This document shows, in pieces, positions 1 to 9,994 of a stretch of DNA of 64,000 nt; within the stretch, counting starts at the first letter, position 1, and every line of letters begins with the position of its first letter. This DNA is from Mycogone perniciosa (Eukaryota > Ascomycota > Sordariomycetes > Hypocreales > Hypocreaceae). The stretch spans positions 1-64,000 of the forward strand of contig JAOALB010000034.1 of NCBI GenBank assembly GCA_025331125.1, read 5' to 3'. The notes beneath the pieces are model-generated. The model was not told the DNA's origin and ran no database searches. It was given only the letters and a program-made list of their open reading frames with translations. The translations under genes were made by a program, and so were the position numbers.

Positions 1-77
<77 letters not shown>
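1..77. repeat. 77-base poly-C run at window start
   Basis: The first 77 bases are C without interruption, and ordinary sequence starts at base 78. The run lies only 12 bases from the stop codon of the first gene, so that gene's 3' flank is missing. Fungal telomeres are normally TTAGGG/CCCTAA arrays, which this does not resemble. A poly-G/poly-C artefact from sequencing chemistry extended into a contig end is the most likely explanation. A real homopolymer cannot be excluded. Confidence 0.95.
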
Positions 78-78
<1 letters not shown>

Positions 79-89
79 TCCAACTCGCT

Positions 90-1635
90 CTAAGCAATGA
101 CAAGATTGCTAAGAGCCAGCCTCGCCGACTCGAAGACTCTATCGCAGTTGCTTTCCTCCGGAGTACATTCCCCTCTATCCTGTGGGAAGAGAACGCGCAG
201 CGTGGCTGGCGGCACCTGACCTGACTCGATGAGTGCGTCAAAAACTTCATGTCTCCTTCGATGCTTCTCGTCCATCAGGGTTATGACCTCCTTTAGTCCT
301 CGCTGGGGGATACACCGGCCGTCTGATGACGGCGACGGTGGGGATATGCTTTCGTCAAAGCCGTAGACGTCCACGCGTAGGATGGTGCGAATGGTGGCGC
401 GCCAAATGTCTGGTTCGAGATACCTGTTGTGGTAAACCCTGGCTATGTCACACGCGGCAAGGGCGTCGTCAGTGATGCCGTCCCGCACGTCGCTGACTTC
501 GGTGAAGCTGAACCATATTCGGCAGTTCTCCTCCTTGGCACGCTCGGTCTCGTAATCGACCATTGCGAGGATGGCGGAGTAGGCATTGCAGGCCGAGGGC
601 AAGAGAGCGCCGAATAACATCAGGTTCTGGAAGCACTGGATGGGCGGGGGCTTGGTCGGGTCGACGTAGAAGATGTCGAAGCAGTTTGGGCAGCTGATAA
701 CGCTGTGGGCGGTCCTAGAGGCGTGGCGGGTGACACGCATGGCGGAGGGGATGTCTGAGGGGAGGTTGGTGAGGGCACTGATGGCGTAGTAGATGGAGGA
801 GAGACAGGCGCAGTCAGTGTTTAGATCGGGCTTCAGCGTTGGGGCCGCTGTGGTGATTGGAGTGCCCTGTGGTTCAAAGTAGTGGGATTGAATGTTGGGG
901 CTGGACTCGGTGAAGGCTGGAGGCTGAGAGTATTGCAATTCCACGAAGCGCTGCAGGGAGTCTCTGATGTCCTTGGAGATGGTGGCCGCGGAGGGGTCTT
1001 CGTCGAAGTTGATTCCGTCAAGCAGGTCAGTGCTGTTCATGGGCATGCTGGAGAAGGTGAAACTATCAAACGGCATTTGGCCGAACGATGGCATGCTAAA
1101 AAGGGACTCGTTTGCATCGAAGTCGGGAAGTAGATCGAGGAAGGATAGGTCCGATTCATCATGGTGGTCCAGGAAGTCCAATGTTGGCTCCGTGGACAGG
1201 AAGGGCATAATAGCTGCGTCATCGTAGCTAGTCGCTGTGATCACTTCTGGCAATTCTGGTGGTGGTTCGTGGCTTTGAGCCGCTGCTTCTGTTGCTGCCG
1301 TGACAGACGAGGCCTCAGAACCTGAATCCTTTGCAGTGCATTGCGATGATGATTCCTCAAGGTGGCGTCTCTTTCGCGGACGACCCATGGGCTTCTGAGG
1401 CGAGTAGACGCATGGTATGCCCTCTTTTGTGCATCTGCAGCAGCCATCCGGCTGTTTGGAGCAGGCAATCTTCCGAAGTCCTAGACAACAGGCAAGAAAT
1501 AAGTCTCCGAAACTGGGTGTTTGCCATCTTTTTTTTCTGCTTCTTCCTTGGCGGCGGAGACTTACGACACTCATCACATGCCCGGCGTTTCGGCAGATTG
1601 GAGGCCAAACGGGCATTGGCCATCTCGCAGGACAT
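90..1635 (-). CDS. Zn2Cys6 fungal-type transcription factor
   Basis: Probable nuclear DNA-binding regulator of 486 aa. Two exons: 1635..1566 and 1480..90. The 85-bp intron (1565..1481) starts GTAAGT and ends TAG. Splicing it restores a complete binuclear zinc cluster, C-x2-C-x6-C-x6-C-x2-C-x6-C, near residues 18-45; without splicing the first two cysteines are lost. A GRPRKRR AT-hook-like basic stretch follows directly. The middle is acidic and rich in S, P and F, typical of an activation region. The C-terminal half has conserved-looking Cys/aromatic patches but no catalytic domain. Start: ATG at 1635 was chosen; ATG at 1623 (four codons later) and one at 1677 are alternatives. The long open frame through the intron is fortuitous. 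Target genes are unknown. The KP4-like genes are nearby, but no regulatory link is shown. Confidence 0.88.
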
Positions 1636-3118
1636 GACCGAGCACTCGGAGACAAAATAGAGTACTAATGAAAACAAACGTCGGGGGGATATGGAGAGAT
1701 GAGATGTTGGTGTTGTGAGTATTTGAGAGGGTTACGAGTATTCTGGCCGAGTGAGACAAAGTGTCAAAGCGTACTCCGTAGTCTTAACGGGCCGTCTGTC
1801 TGGTTTTGCTACAGAAGCACTGAGGCCAACAGGTGGATACAAAGATGAATAGAGGACTGCGTACGGAGTGCTCGTAGTAGCACTTCACAAAGAGAAGGGG
1901 TATGAAGATGGGATGAAAGATTCAAGGATGGAAGTGAGGTTCAAATCTCCAGTTGGCTTAGCTTAGCGGTGGCACTATCAGATCACTAAACAAGCCAACG
2001 AGTCAACGACAAGGACCGAATTGATCCACAATGCGAAGTACGTAGTAGTAGTACTTGGAACTTACTAATAGCACGTTACCGGGAAGGGAAGTACCGAGTA
2101 CGGTACAGAGGATCGTTTTGGCGGTGGGAGTGCTGCGTACTTCGTACAGATCCTTAATACTAATAATACCACGAGTGCTGTTCTACTACCTATGTACGGA
2201 GTACCAGATTATCCGGGTTTGTCAGCTTGTGCGATATCCGCCGCGGGGTTAACGGCTAGTTATATATGTAGAAATGATGAAAAGCCACCCACCTTACTCC
2301 GTACTCCGTCTATCCTATGGATTGCATTGCATATTGCATCACTCTCTTGCTCCGTGGGCGGCGCCCGCAACAACGGCGGCAGATTGATAGAGACGATAAG
2401 CGCTACTCCGTACGAGCACCCGGCTTGCCTAAGTAGTCAACCTGCCGAACGGCAGTACGAGTAGTAGTAGGTAGTATTAGGAGTAGGGATACTACCATCA
2501 AGAAGGCTAGTCTAATATTAACCGAATGCGAGCTCCTGCAAAGGATCAATCAAGGAGACAGGAACATGTGGCATCGCGTCCTAAATACGAAAAAGGAAAA
2601 AAAAAAAACTCAAACGCACGTGTGAGCAAGAAATGTGTAGCAGTAGCAGTAGTGATACTGGTAGACATGGGCTCAAACCGCGAGAACTCGGGAGTGGGCC
2701 CCGTACTTCGTACTTCGTAATCGGAGACAATTGCCGTACTGGATTAGTGCTAAGAGGCTTCAACTAACCATAAGTCCTCTGCATGATAGAGCTATGCTAG
2801 TATTCTGTCATAAATACCCTTTTGCATCCCAGCCTAAGTGATTCAAACACGAGTAAAGTGGTCGTCGACCCCGATCCGGACATGCCCGGGTATTGGACGG
2901 CTTTTCATCCTTCGTTATTATGCCATCTTGAGATGTAGTAATTTGCCTTATTTAGGTGTTATGCTGCCATCTGCCGGGGTGAGTTGTCACCCGGCTAACA
3001 ACACGCAACAGCTGTCACCACCCGAACACACGTATTTCCAGCCTTGTCGCCTGCCAACCAATGCCTCATTGCCCTTCCAGGTCCTTTATAACCTGTAATT
3101 ACAATCATCTCTTGCAAC
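1636..3118. other. Intergenic region rich in TAC-type palindromic words
   Basis: No supported gene. This is the upstream flank of the Zn2Cys6 gene. It has a high density of the short palindromic words TACTCCGTA/TACGGAGTA and TACTTCGTA/TACGAAGTA, for example at 1771-1780, 2137-2147, 2194-2204 and 2703-2719. The short ORFs here have no recognisable protein features. Confidence 0.6.
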
Positions 3119-3190
3119 TCGGACGTGGGGTAGTAGTTAACCCGCTCCCCTCCCAAGGGAGAAACCTGGGTGCAAATCCCGGCGTTCGAA
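3119..3190 (+). tRNA. tRNA-Gly (anticodon CCC), divergent
   Basis: A full 72-nt cloverleaf can be drawn. The acceptor TCGGACG pairs with CGTTCGA (one G-U), followed by discriminator A3190. The D arm is GGGT/ACCC with an 8-nt loop. The anticodon arm is CTCCC/GGGAG around the loop CTCCCAA, giving anticodon CCC (Gly). A 4-nt variable loop follows, then the T arm CTGGG/CCCGG with loop TGCAAAT. No intron. Two normally invariant bases differ: D-loop position 18 reads A instead of G, and T-loop position 55 reads G instead of T. These two positions form the 18-55 tertiary contact. A run of six T follows 18 bases downstream. It could be a functional variant or a decaying pseudogene; the intact stems favour function. 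Confidence 0.72.
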
Positions 3191-3207
3191 ATACAGGACT
3201 GATGTAA

Positions 3208-3213
3208 TTTTTT
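3208..3213 (+). terminator. Pol III T-run terminator of the tRNA-Gly
   Basis: Six consecutive T, 18 bases after the tRNA-Gly discriminator base, in the position and form of an RNA polymerase III terminator. Confidence 0.55.
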
Positions 3214-3508
3214 GTATGTTTTTGCGCATCATTTAAATTTTTGTCACTTCCATCATCCCTTTACCTTCAGTTAGTTACCAGAAAACAATAGTATCCAACG
3301 TCCTTCAAGAAAAACTCCCTTTTCTCACCCGTCTCACACACGCAACAACAACATGTCAACTTATGCAAACAACAAACATGTTTTCCATTGAATTTCATCG
3401 TACAAATCTAATCAATTCATTAAGCAGCCAAATCATTTATACGTGTGCCCACTTGCGCCAGTGCCTTTCCCATTTCTTCTCCACAAACCTCCAAGCACAA
3501 TGGACCAT

Positions 3509-3965
3509 CTAGCAGTGACAGTTGCCCTGACAGCACGCTTTGCTAACAAAGTTAATCGTAAGCTGTCCCCGAGAAACATCATTGCCCGGTTGTGTAGGCA
3601 CGCTTCCACAGACCCTGCAGCCGTGGTTCATAATGTCCTGGACGCGATTGAAGGCGTCACGCGCTGTGCCAGAAGCGCCGTTCTGGTAGAAGGCACAAAC
3701 ACTGCCTTGGGAGCCCTGAGAACAGGCAATTTGTTCTGCGGCGGACGTTAGCACGACAGTTTAAGGGTGCATGAAGTTTCGGGTATGACTTGCGGCCCGT
3801 GTTGAAGAACCGGTTTTCGCCGCCTGTGGCGATCATGGAGCCGATCTGAAGCCGAATGTTCTCGGCGGTAGCGCCTTGGGTGAGGAAGCATGAGACGCTG
3901 CCGCGGCAGTTGATTCCAAGAGCAGTGGCTCCGGAAATGAAGATGAGAGTAGAGAGGAAGTGCAT
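3509..3965 (-). CDS. KP4-like secreted cysteine-rich protein, copy 1
   Basis: Predicted secreted protein of 132 aa in the KP4 killer-toxin-like family. KP4 of Ustilago maydis inhibits calcium uptake; chromosomal ascomycete homologues are mostly of unknown role. A hydrophobic signal peptide of about 16 residues precedes the mature start, which carries the GINCRGS motif seen in all three local copies. Ten cysteines follow in the family pattern, with the signatures IAC, CAFYQ, CGSVP and GNDV. Two exons: 3965..3794 and 3735..3509. The intron (3793..3736, 58 bp) begins GCAAGT and ends CAG, with a CTAAC branch site, so it is a GC-AG intron. Splicing gives the residues GQQIAC at the junction, as in copy 2. 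Exon 1 is 172 nt, the same length as in copy 3. The minus-strand leader contains a TATA-like stretch shortly upstream of the ATG. Confidence 0.87.
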
Positions 3966-5263
3966 GGCGATGATGATGTTGTGTGTGTATGAGAGATTGT
4001 GGTGTAGTATAAGTGAGGATTGAGGTATGCTCGAGTGTTTGCGATGTTCCTGATCGATGAATAGAACTTCTAGAGGCGTATACCAGCCCTTTTATGTTAT
4101 TCAACTCTTGGCCCTATCTGAAAGAAGTCTCTGAGCATGTTCCATAGTACTATTTAGTTTCATTATCCTCCTTCTCGATACGGCAGAGCTCTATGGAGGC
4201 TGCAAACTCCACATACGTAACAGGAACGAAGTCAAAGGGATTATCACCATAGGTTCTCGAGAGTATCCATTATCTACACTAACTATCTCTATTCAGCAGG
4301 TATGCCAGGTACGCCAGGTATGCATAGGGTAGATATGATGCACACCGCAAACACATGATGTTGAAGTACCAGGGGTAGGCTACTTAGGAAGAGCCAAGGC
4401 AGACCAAAACGTCACAGCGGCTTTTTTGGTCCTTCATAGGTCCCACAATCGTATTGCAGGCTTTCAGCTACACAAGTAGCGTATGATGTCGAGGGGGGGG
4501 CTTTTTCACACGACTCAATCTTAATCGTGGTGTTTGAATGACGATGTTGCGCCAGATGTTGTTCGAAACTAATTGACTCTCCTAGCTAGATGCGAACTTG
4601 TAGGATAGAGCTATTTCAGTTATTTTATTTTTTTGGAAGATCCGTAATTTCAAGGGCATCCAGGGTTACTTCTACTTCATACCTATCTTGAACTATTTTG
4701 ACTGATCAGTGAAGTTTTGTATTAGTAGTCAGAAAGAGACCTACTAGTAATTAGGGACAGATGGGTCCCGGTCGATCAGCGTGGGGGAGAGGGGCCTCAT
4801 AGCTTCATCCTATCCAAGTCTGTGGATCTAAAACATAGCGTGTTGCGGATCTCGTCGCTGGACTAGGCAGTACTATTAGCAGTGACGATATCCAAGCCTT
4901 TTAGTTCTTGACTTAGCTGCATCTTGTCTATTGCAATTTGCGCTTTGACAACACTAAGCACCAACTCGGTCCTGAGCCGTTCTAGATTATACAGCGAAAC
5001 AGAGAGCTACCATGTATTCTCTAAAACGCTACCGAAACTTGAGCATTTGTGCATTAACACCATCTATGTCGTTGGCTGGTTTAACACCTTGTTTCGCATA
5101 CAACAATCTACATGCATTGTATTATTGTATCCAAGATAATAACATGATTCGAACAGCCAGCGCCGATCTAGGACCCAACCCGTTTTACATCGTATTAATG
5201 CATGATCTACAAGCCTATCACTCTATCCTGCCCTCACAAACCCGCAAATCATCCCATCCTACT
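3966..5263. other. Gene-poor spacer between KP4-like copies 1 and 2
   Basis: No supported gene. AT-richer than the flanks, with short homopolymer runs (eight G around 4493-4500, T runs near 4625). The small ORFs at 4924-5293 have no recognisable features. It holds the promoter of copy 1 and the 3' flank of copy 2. Confidence 0.5.
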
Positions 5264-5644
5264 CTAGCAAGCACCCTGGCAGCTCGGGCTTGAGACAGCA
5301 TTAACCGTCAACTCGCCGTTATTGACGTCGTTGCCTCGCGTGGGCACGGAGCCGCACTTCACGCAACCGTGTTCAAGAAGCTGTTGCATGAATCCCGAAA
5401 CTTGTTGCGCGGTGCCAGAGGCACCTTTCTGGAAGAAGGCGCAGAGCTGGCCGGTGCAGGCAATCTGCTGGCCGGAGGTGTAAAAGCGGTTGCGCTGCGG
5501 AATGTTGTCGACTATGAACTTGAGGTTCTTGAGGCTGCCAGCGAGACCGTTGGATGGGCAGAAGCCTGAGCCCCGGCAGTTGATGCCCAGAGCTGAGCTG
5601 GAGATGGCAAAGGCAACAATAGAGGTGAGGATGGCAGACTTCAT
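5264..5644 (-). CDS. KP4-like secreted cysteine-rich protein, copy 2 (intronless)
   Basis: Predicted secreted protein of 126 aa, paralogous to the copies at 3.5 and 6.9 kb. The signal peptide covers about residues 1-18, ending in an ALG site just before the shared INCRGS motif. Family signatures QQIAC, CAFFQ, HGC..CGSVP and GNDV are present. It differs from its neighbours in two ways. The coding region is a single exon, with the codons flanking the intron site of the other copies joined precisely. It also has eight cysteines rather than ten, lacking one Cys of the CC pair and the last C-terminal Cys. The ATG at 5644 is chosen because it opens directly onto the signal peptide; the longer frame back to 5800 is low-complexity leader. 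The leader has TGATGT repeats and an ATATATAT stretch (5681-5688). Confidence 0.87.
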   Translation of the reverse strand: MKSAILTSIVAFAISSSALGINCRGSGFCPSNGLAGSLKNLKFIVDNIPQRNRFYTSGQQIACTGQLCAFFQKGASGTAQQVSGFMQQLLEHGCVKCGSVPTRGNDVNNGELTVNAVSSPSCQGAC

Positions 5645-6862
5645 TGTGATTGTTTGATGTTGATGTTGATGTAGATGTAGATATATATGAGTTGGGGAAG
5701 AGTTTGCTTGAGAAGTTGAAGTGTTTGGACTTGAAGAAATTAAAAGCAATGATGAAGGGTGTGGTGATTGATGGCGATGGACTTTGAGAGGCATACACAA
5801 CTATTAAATATCGACACATATACGCCAGCATCTTCCTCTGATGTCTGACGAAGCTCGGTCAAATCTACATCACCGTCGTCCTCCACTCCACCTCTGTTTC
5901 CCTTGCACCTAGCCAAGGTGTTTTGACATGTTGGCCCCCTGTCAGCGATCCATATCCCTAGTGATCCATATGGTGATGTAGAACGATAGCCCAAAAGTTG
6001 CAAGGCTCTTGTTTCATCCGTGGGAGACCATACCCGTGTAGGAATGTCGCAACTTATTTCGTCGTGCAACCGATGTCATGCGATTTGTCTTCGTCCTCTC
6101 CATAATCTCCAACCTCTTCAGAAAAGCCGAATGGGATTAACCGAATGAAGAAAGTACAGCTATTTAATTTTGGAACCCCCCCGGAAACGCCTCGCCAAGA
6201 ATATAGAACATGCACGGAGTCTCTTAGCATAGTCTGGACTTGTCGTATACCCTTTCGAAGCGCCGCACGAAATGGGGCTTGAGCATCAGATAGTACTGGT
6301 ATATAGAAGCGGCCCCTAAAAATGGACCCCATGCATACGCGCCAAAAAGCGAACTGCCCAAATAGGCAATCAAGGAAGGATCTGTTCATGGATCTACAAC
6401 CCAAAAAACAACTTAAAAGATCTGTGATCAATATGAACCTTGACGGTTTCTATACACTATGTTAGCTGTTTCTTAGCTGAAGAAGTTCTCATGAACTCAA
6501 ACAAGCAAGGGTGAGACTCGTACGCTTGACGTAAGACTTTCTGTTGCGGGAATAGTAGATGAGCGCGATGCAGGCTCGAAGGAATAGAGCCATCAAACTT
6601 CAACGGGGGGGTCGTCATTCTATCATCTGGCACGCAAAGGCTCCCCATCCGCTCAAGCCCACATCGTATTGATGTACAAACAGTAGCAGTGAGTTTCCTA
6701 TTCCGATGGCACAGTTAGTTCGTCTCGAATACATAAGATCCTCACTACATCCTCTCTTTCGCTGGAATCATCATCACATCTCCAGCACTCACAGACATTA
6801 GCTCCGTCTTCATACCCTCCCACTTTATTCATCTTTTTTACTACTTCTACGTCAACTTCAAA
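5645..6862. other. Divergent promoter region between KP4-like copies 2 and 3
   Basis: Copies 2 (minus) and 3 (plus) are transcribed away from each other, so this 1.2-kb stretch holds both promoters. The open frame at 6054-6431 (minus, 125 codons) has no signal peptide, domain or paralog in the window and is not called. Confidence 0.5.
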
Positions 6863-7351
6863 ATGGTCTCCTTTGCCATAGTTTCGACCCTTATCGCCAG
6901 CGCTGCTGCGCTTGGCATCAACTGCCGTGGCTCTGGCCTCTGTGGCTTCAGTGACGCCTCACTCAGGGCCATCCTCCTTCAGATCCAACAGATCCAGGCC
7001 ATTGGTAAAGGCGGTACATTTTACCCTGCTGGCAGTTAGTAACCTCCCATGTTTATTTCTATATGGATCAGAAAGCATCTCGCTGTTCAGAGCCCAAAGC
7101 TAACCTATACTCCGCCAGTCCAACTTGCCTGTTCAGGGGGGATAAATGCTGCCGTCTGCGCATTCTACCAAAACACAAGCGGTGGTACGGCCGATCAGGC
7201 TGCTAAGCTCATCCAGGGTCTCATTTCCCACGGATGTGCTAAGTGCGGGAGCATCCCGACCAACCCTGGCAACGATGTTAGTAAGGGACAATTGACTGTT
7301 AACGTTGTCAACACGCCTTGCTGCAAGAACAACTGCTTCTGCCCTACTTAA
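6863..7351 (+). CDS. KP4-like secreted cysteine-rich protein, copy 3
   Basis: Predicted secreted protein of 134 aa, KP4-like family. Exons 6863..7034 and 7119..7351. The 84-bp intron begins GTTAGT, has a GCTAACC branch site and ends CAG. It sits at the same codon and phase (after the first base) as the intron of copy 1. The signal peptide covers about residues 1-17, and the mature protein begins around GINCRGS. Ten cysteines match copy 1, including the CC pair and the two terminal cysteines. Other shared signatures are LAC, CAFYQ, CGSIP and GNDV. The ATG has a favourable AAAATGG context. Function is unknown beyond the family: antagonism of other fungi or a role at the host or environmental interface are possibilities, not shown here. 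Confidence 0.88.
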
Positions 7352-8016
7352 GAAAGGCAATGATCGGGATATATACCCTCCCTTTGTACGTTATGAGATC
7401 CTATGGACTGGTGTTTTTGGGGGTTTGGGCGGGACAGAATTATACGCTGGCACTTGGAGAGCAACCCCGTTTATATGTAGTATTTCGCACCACTATAGAC
7501 TGTTTTCGCCATTATGTTGATTTGGAATAAACATACTCATACTCCTGCGGGCGTGGGAAATGTATTTCCACAAATGATTAAATGTGTCTAAATACGAGCG
7601 ACAAGTTCATTCAAATAACATTGTCACAGCATTCACATTCCGTTTGCGTGCCGCATTATTCCCGTCTGACATCAAAGCACAGAGCAGAAATCGCCCGTTG
7701 AGAGCTGTAGGGCTGTTAGCGTGCTCAGTCGCTATACTGGATTCAATCGGGGAAAAAAAGGAGGGTGTGTCACCAGACCTCTTTGGTTCATCTGCCCTCT
7801 TCACGCCCACCGCCTCATCATAAAAACAACACATGTCACCATCATTCACCTTGGAAACTCACATGAGCCTGGATAAAGAACACGGAGCATAGCGCAGCAT
7901 GATCGTTTTGATTTTGAGACTTGTCAGCTGACCAAGCGCTGCGCTGTCCTCCAACACAGCGGGCGGTACTCTCCTTAAAGGACCAGCAGCCCCTGAATCG
8001 CAAGGAGTGTGTAGAC
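7352..8016. other. Spacer between KP4-like copy 3 and the MBOAT gene
   Basis: No supported gene. It contains the 3' flank of copy 3 and the promoter/leader of the acyltransferase. Open frames at 7584-7849 overlap on both strands and show no protein features. Confidence 0.5.
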
Positions 8017-9774
8017 ATGATGGCAAATCTTCATCCTCCAAGGGACGCACCAGATCTCAGCGCCATGGCAGCGGATTTGATTCAAAGCTTGGGTGATGCG
8101 GTGCGCACGGCGTATCGTGATAACTTTAGGGTTGCCCTGGCAGAGGGACACGCAAAGCCAACGATGATGCCCTTCTGTCTGATGGCGCCGTTTATCGTGC
8201 CTGCGCTATGGTTGGCTATCCCCCATACGCGAAGACGATGGCTTTACCACACTAGATGGCTTGTCGTGGCCTTTGCTTTCTGGTCTGCTCTCTACCATCT
8301 TCGTTGGGTGTCGAGTACGAACATGGCCTTCTCCTATGCTGCTGGGTTGACGGCTACATGGGGGACCATGTCAACTATGAACCTGATTATCTGGACCCGG
8401 CCACAATTTGATGCAGCAAGGGTATTGAGGATGAGGAAAGCGAAGCCTGAGCCGGTCACGGGCGAACCGAATGGAACTGCGAACCATGATGGGAGCCTCC
8501 TACAGCCAAACAGGAATGGGAACGCCAATGGAGATACCCTTCGACTGCGAAAGCCTATCCCAGATGATAGACAGGTGGTGGAAGAGCGGCATGAAAATGA
8601 CGAAGAATTTGAGTACGTTTGGCAGCCCTACCCTGCAGACAGGCCGTTTTTGGAGCGACTGGGCTGGGCTTTGGACCTCATCCTGAGCTTTCGATGTGCC
8701 GGTAAGAACACTAGCTGAAGCTTGTATAAGAAATAATAATAATATTATTATTCGTGAATAACTGACATATTCATAGGTTGGAACTGGTCGGTCTCTTCCA
8801 TCCCTCGACCAAAGGTTCCTCTCAAGATTTGTACAGGAGGTTCAGTCGATATGGACTCCATGCCACAAGTCACTAGGAGTGGATACAAGCGGTGCATAAC
8901 CGAAGCAGAGTTTGTCCGGAACCGCTTAATCAGAGTCGTGGTCAGCTATCTAGTCCTTGACTTTCTCGCCGTCTTCATGATGAAAGATCCATACTTCATC
9001 CTCGGCCCTGATCACCGCAATTACACCCTCCCGCCGTATCTGCAGCACATACCCTCGTGGCTACTCCTCGCATACAGGGAAATTTTCTCCATCGCCGGTG
9101 TTTATGGCGCTATCGAAGCCGTCTCCGGCGTCGTTGATTTGTTTCAATACTGGCTCATAAACCGCTTCTTCCCCTCTCGTGGGGCTTTGTGGCAGTATGC
9201 CTCGTCTTTTGGATCCTTTGACCAGGTGCTTGACCGTGGACTCGCTGGCTGGTGGGGAGCATGGTGGCATCAGACGTTTCGGGTGCCATTCTTGGCTCCG
9301 TCAACGTACTTGGTCAGAGAGGGATACTTGAAAAAGGGCACGCAGCTGGCTTCTGTTGTTGCGATGCTGGTATCCTTCCTCCAGTCGGGATTACTCCATG
9401 CTGCGGGTAGTTTTACATCCATACCCCGGACGAAAGTATGGCGGCCTCCTGTATTTTTTCTTCTGCAGGTTGTGGGCATTATGGTCCAGCAGATGTTGTC
9501 GCAGATGGTCAAGTCATTCGTACCGCGACCTCCTCGAATACTATCACGGATAGGTAATTTGTTGTTCACATTACTTTGGTTGTATCTTACTGCTACACTT
9601 TTCATCGATGATCTCGCGTCAACCGGACTTTGGCTACTAGAGCCGGTTCCTATTTCACCGTTGCGATTCTTGGGGGTTGGTCGTCCGGGGGATCACTGGT
9701 GGCGTTGGGATAGAGATATGTTTCCGAGGATACACGTTGGGAGTTCCTGGTGGCAGAGTGGGATTGCGATCTAG
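8017..9774 (+). CDS. Wax-synthase-type MBOAT acyltransferase
   Basis: Predicted integral-membrane O-acyltransferase of 560 aa (wax synthase / MBOAT-like family), transferring an acyl group to a lipid or secondary-metabolite hydroxyl. Exons 8017..8701 and 8777..9774. The 75-bp intron starts GTAAGA, has a CTGAC branch and ends TAG. Several hydrophobic segments lie in the N-terminal quarter and again after residue 270. The family motif WWGAWWHQ (residues 387-394) corresponds to the usual WG-x-x-WHQ. The probable catalytic His is at residue 436 in SGLLHAAG. A hydrophilic, charged loop lies near residues 140-210. Start: two adjacent ATGs at 8017/8020; ATG 8065 has a better context (GCCATGG) and is possible. 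Substrate cannot be told from sequence. The gene converges on TERT with only 220 bases between stop codons. Confidence 0.85.
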
Positions 9775-9994
9775 ATGAGTCGACGTTGACGTATGTTTCA
9801 ACGGGGTATAGATGGATTGGAACCCGATAAACATTGTATGGGATATAAATTTCGGGAGGAACACCTGGTCGAAGTTAGACTGGTTAGACGATGTAGTATT
9901 AGTTTGGTTTACTAGACGGATATCTCAATGACAAATTCTTCATTTATCTTGCGTAGACGACCATCTGTTACAACAATTGAGCACGGCATCAAAG

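Noticed and set aside
1..77. Telomere at the left end
   Set aside because: Poly-C is not a TTAGGG/CCCTAA-type array, and no degenerate telomere repeats follow it.
1481..1655. Longer unspliced N-terminus of the Zn2Cys6 factor
   Set aside because: It lacks the first two zinc-binding cysteines; the spliced model restores an exact Zn2Cys6 spacing.
6054..6431. 125-codon minus-strand frame between KP4-like genes
   Set aside because: Considered as a degraded fourth KP4-like copy or a membrane protein. None of the family signatures or a cysteine pattern is present.
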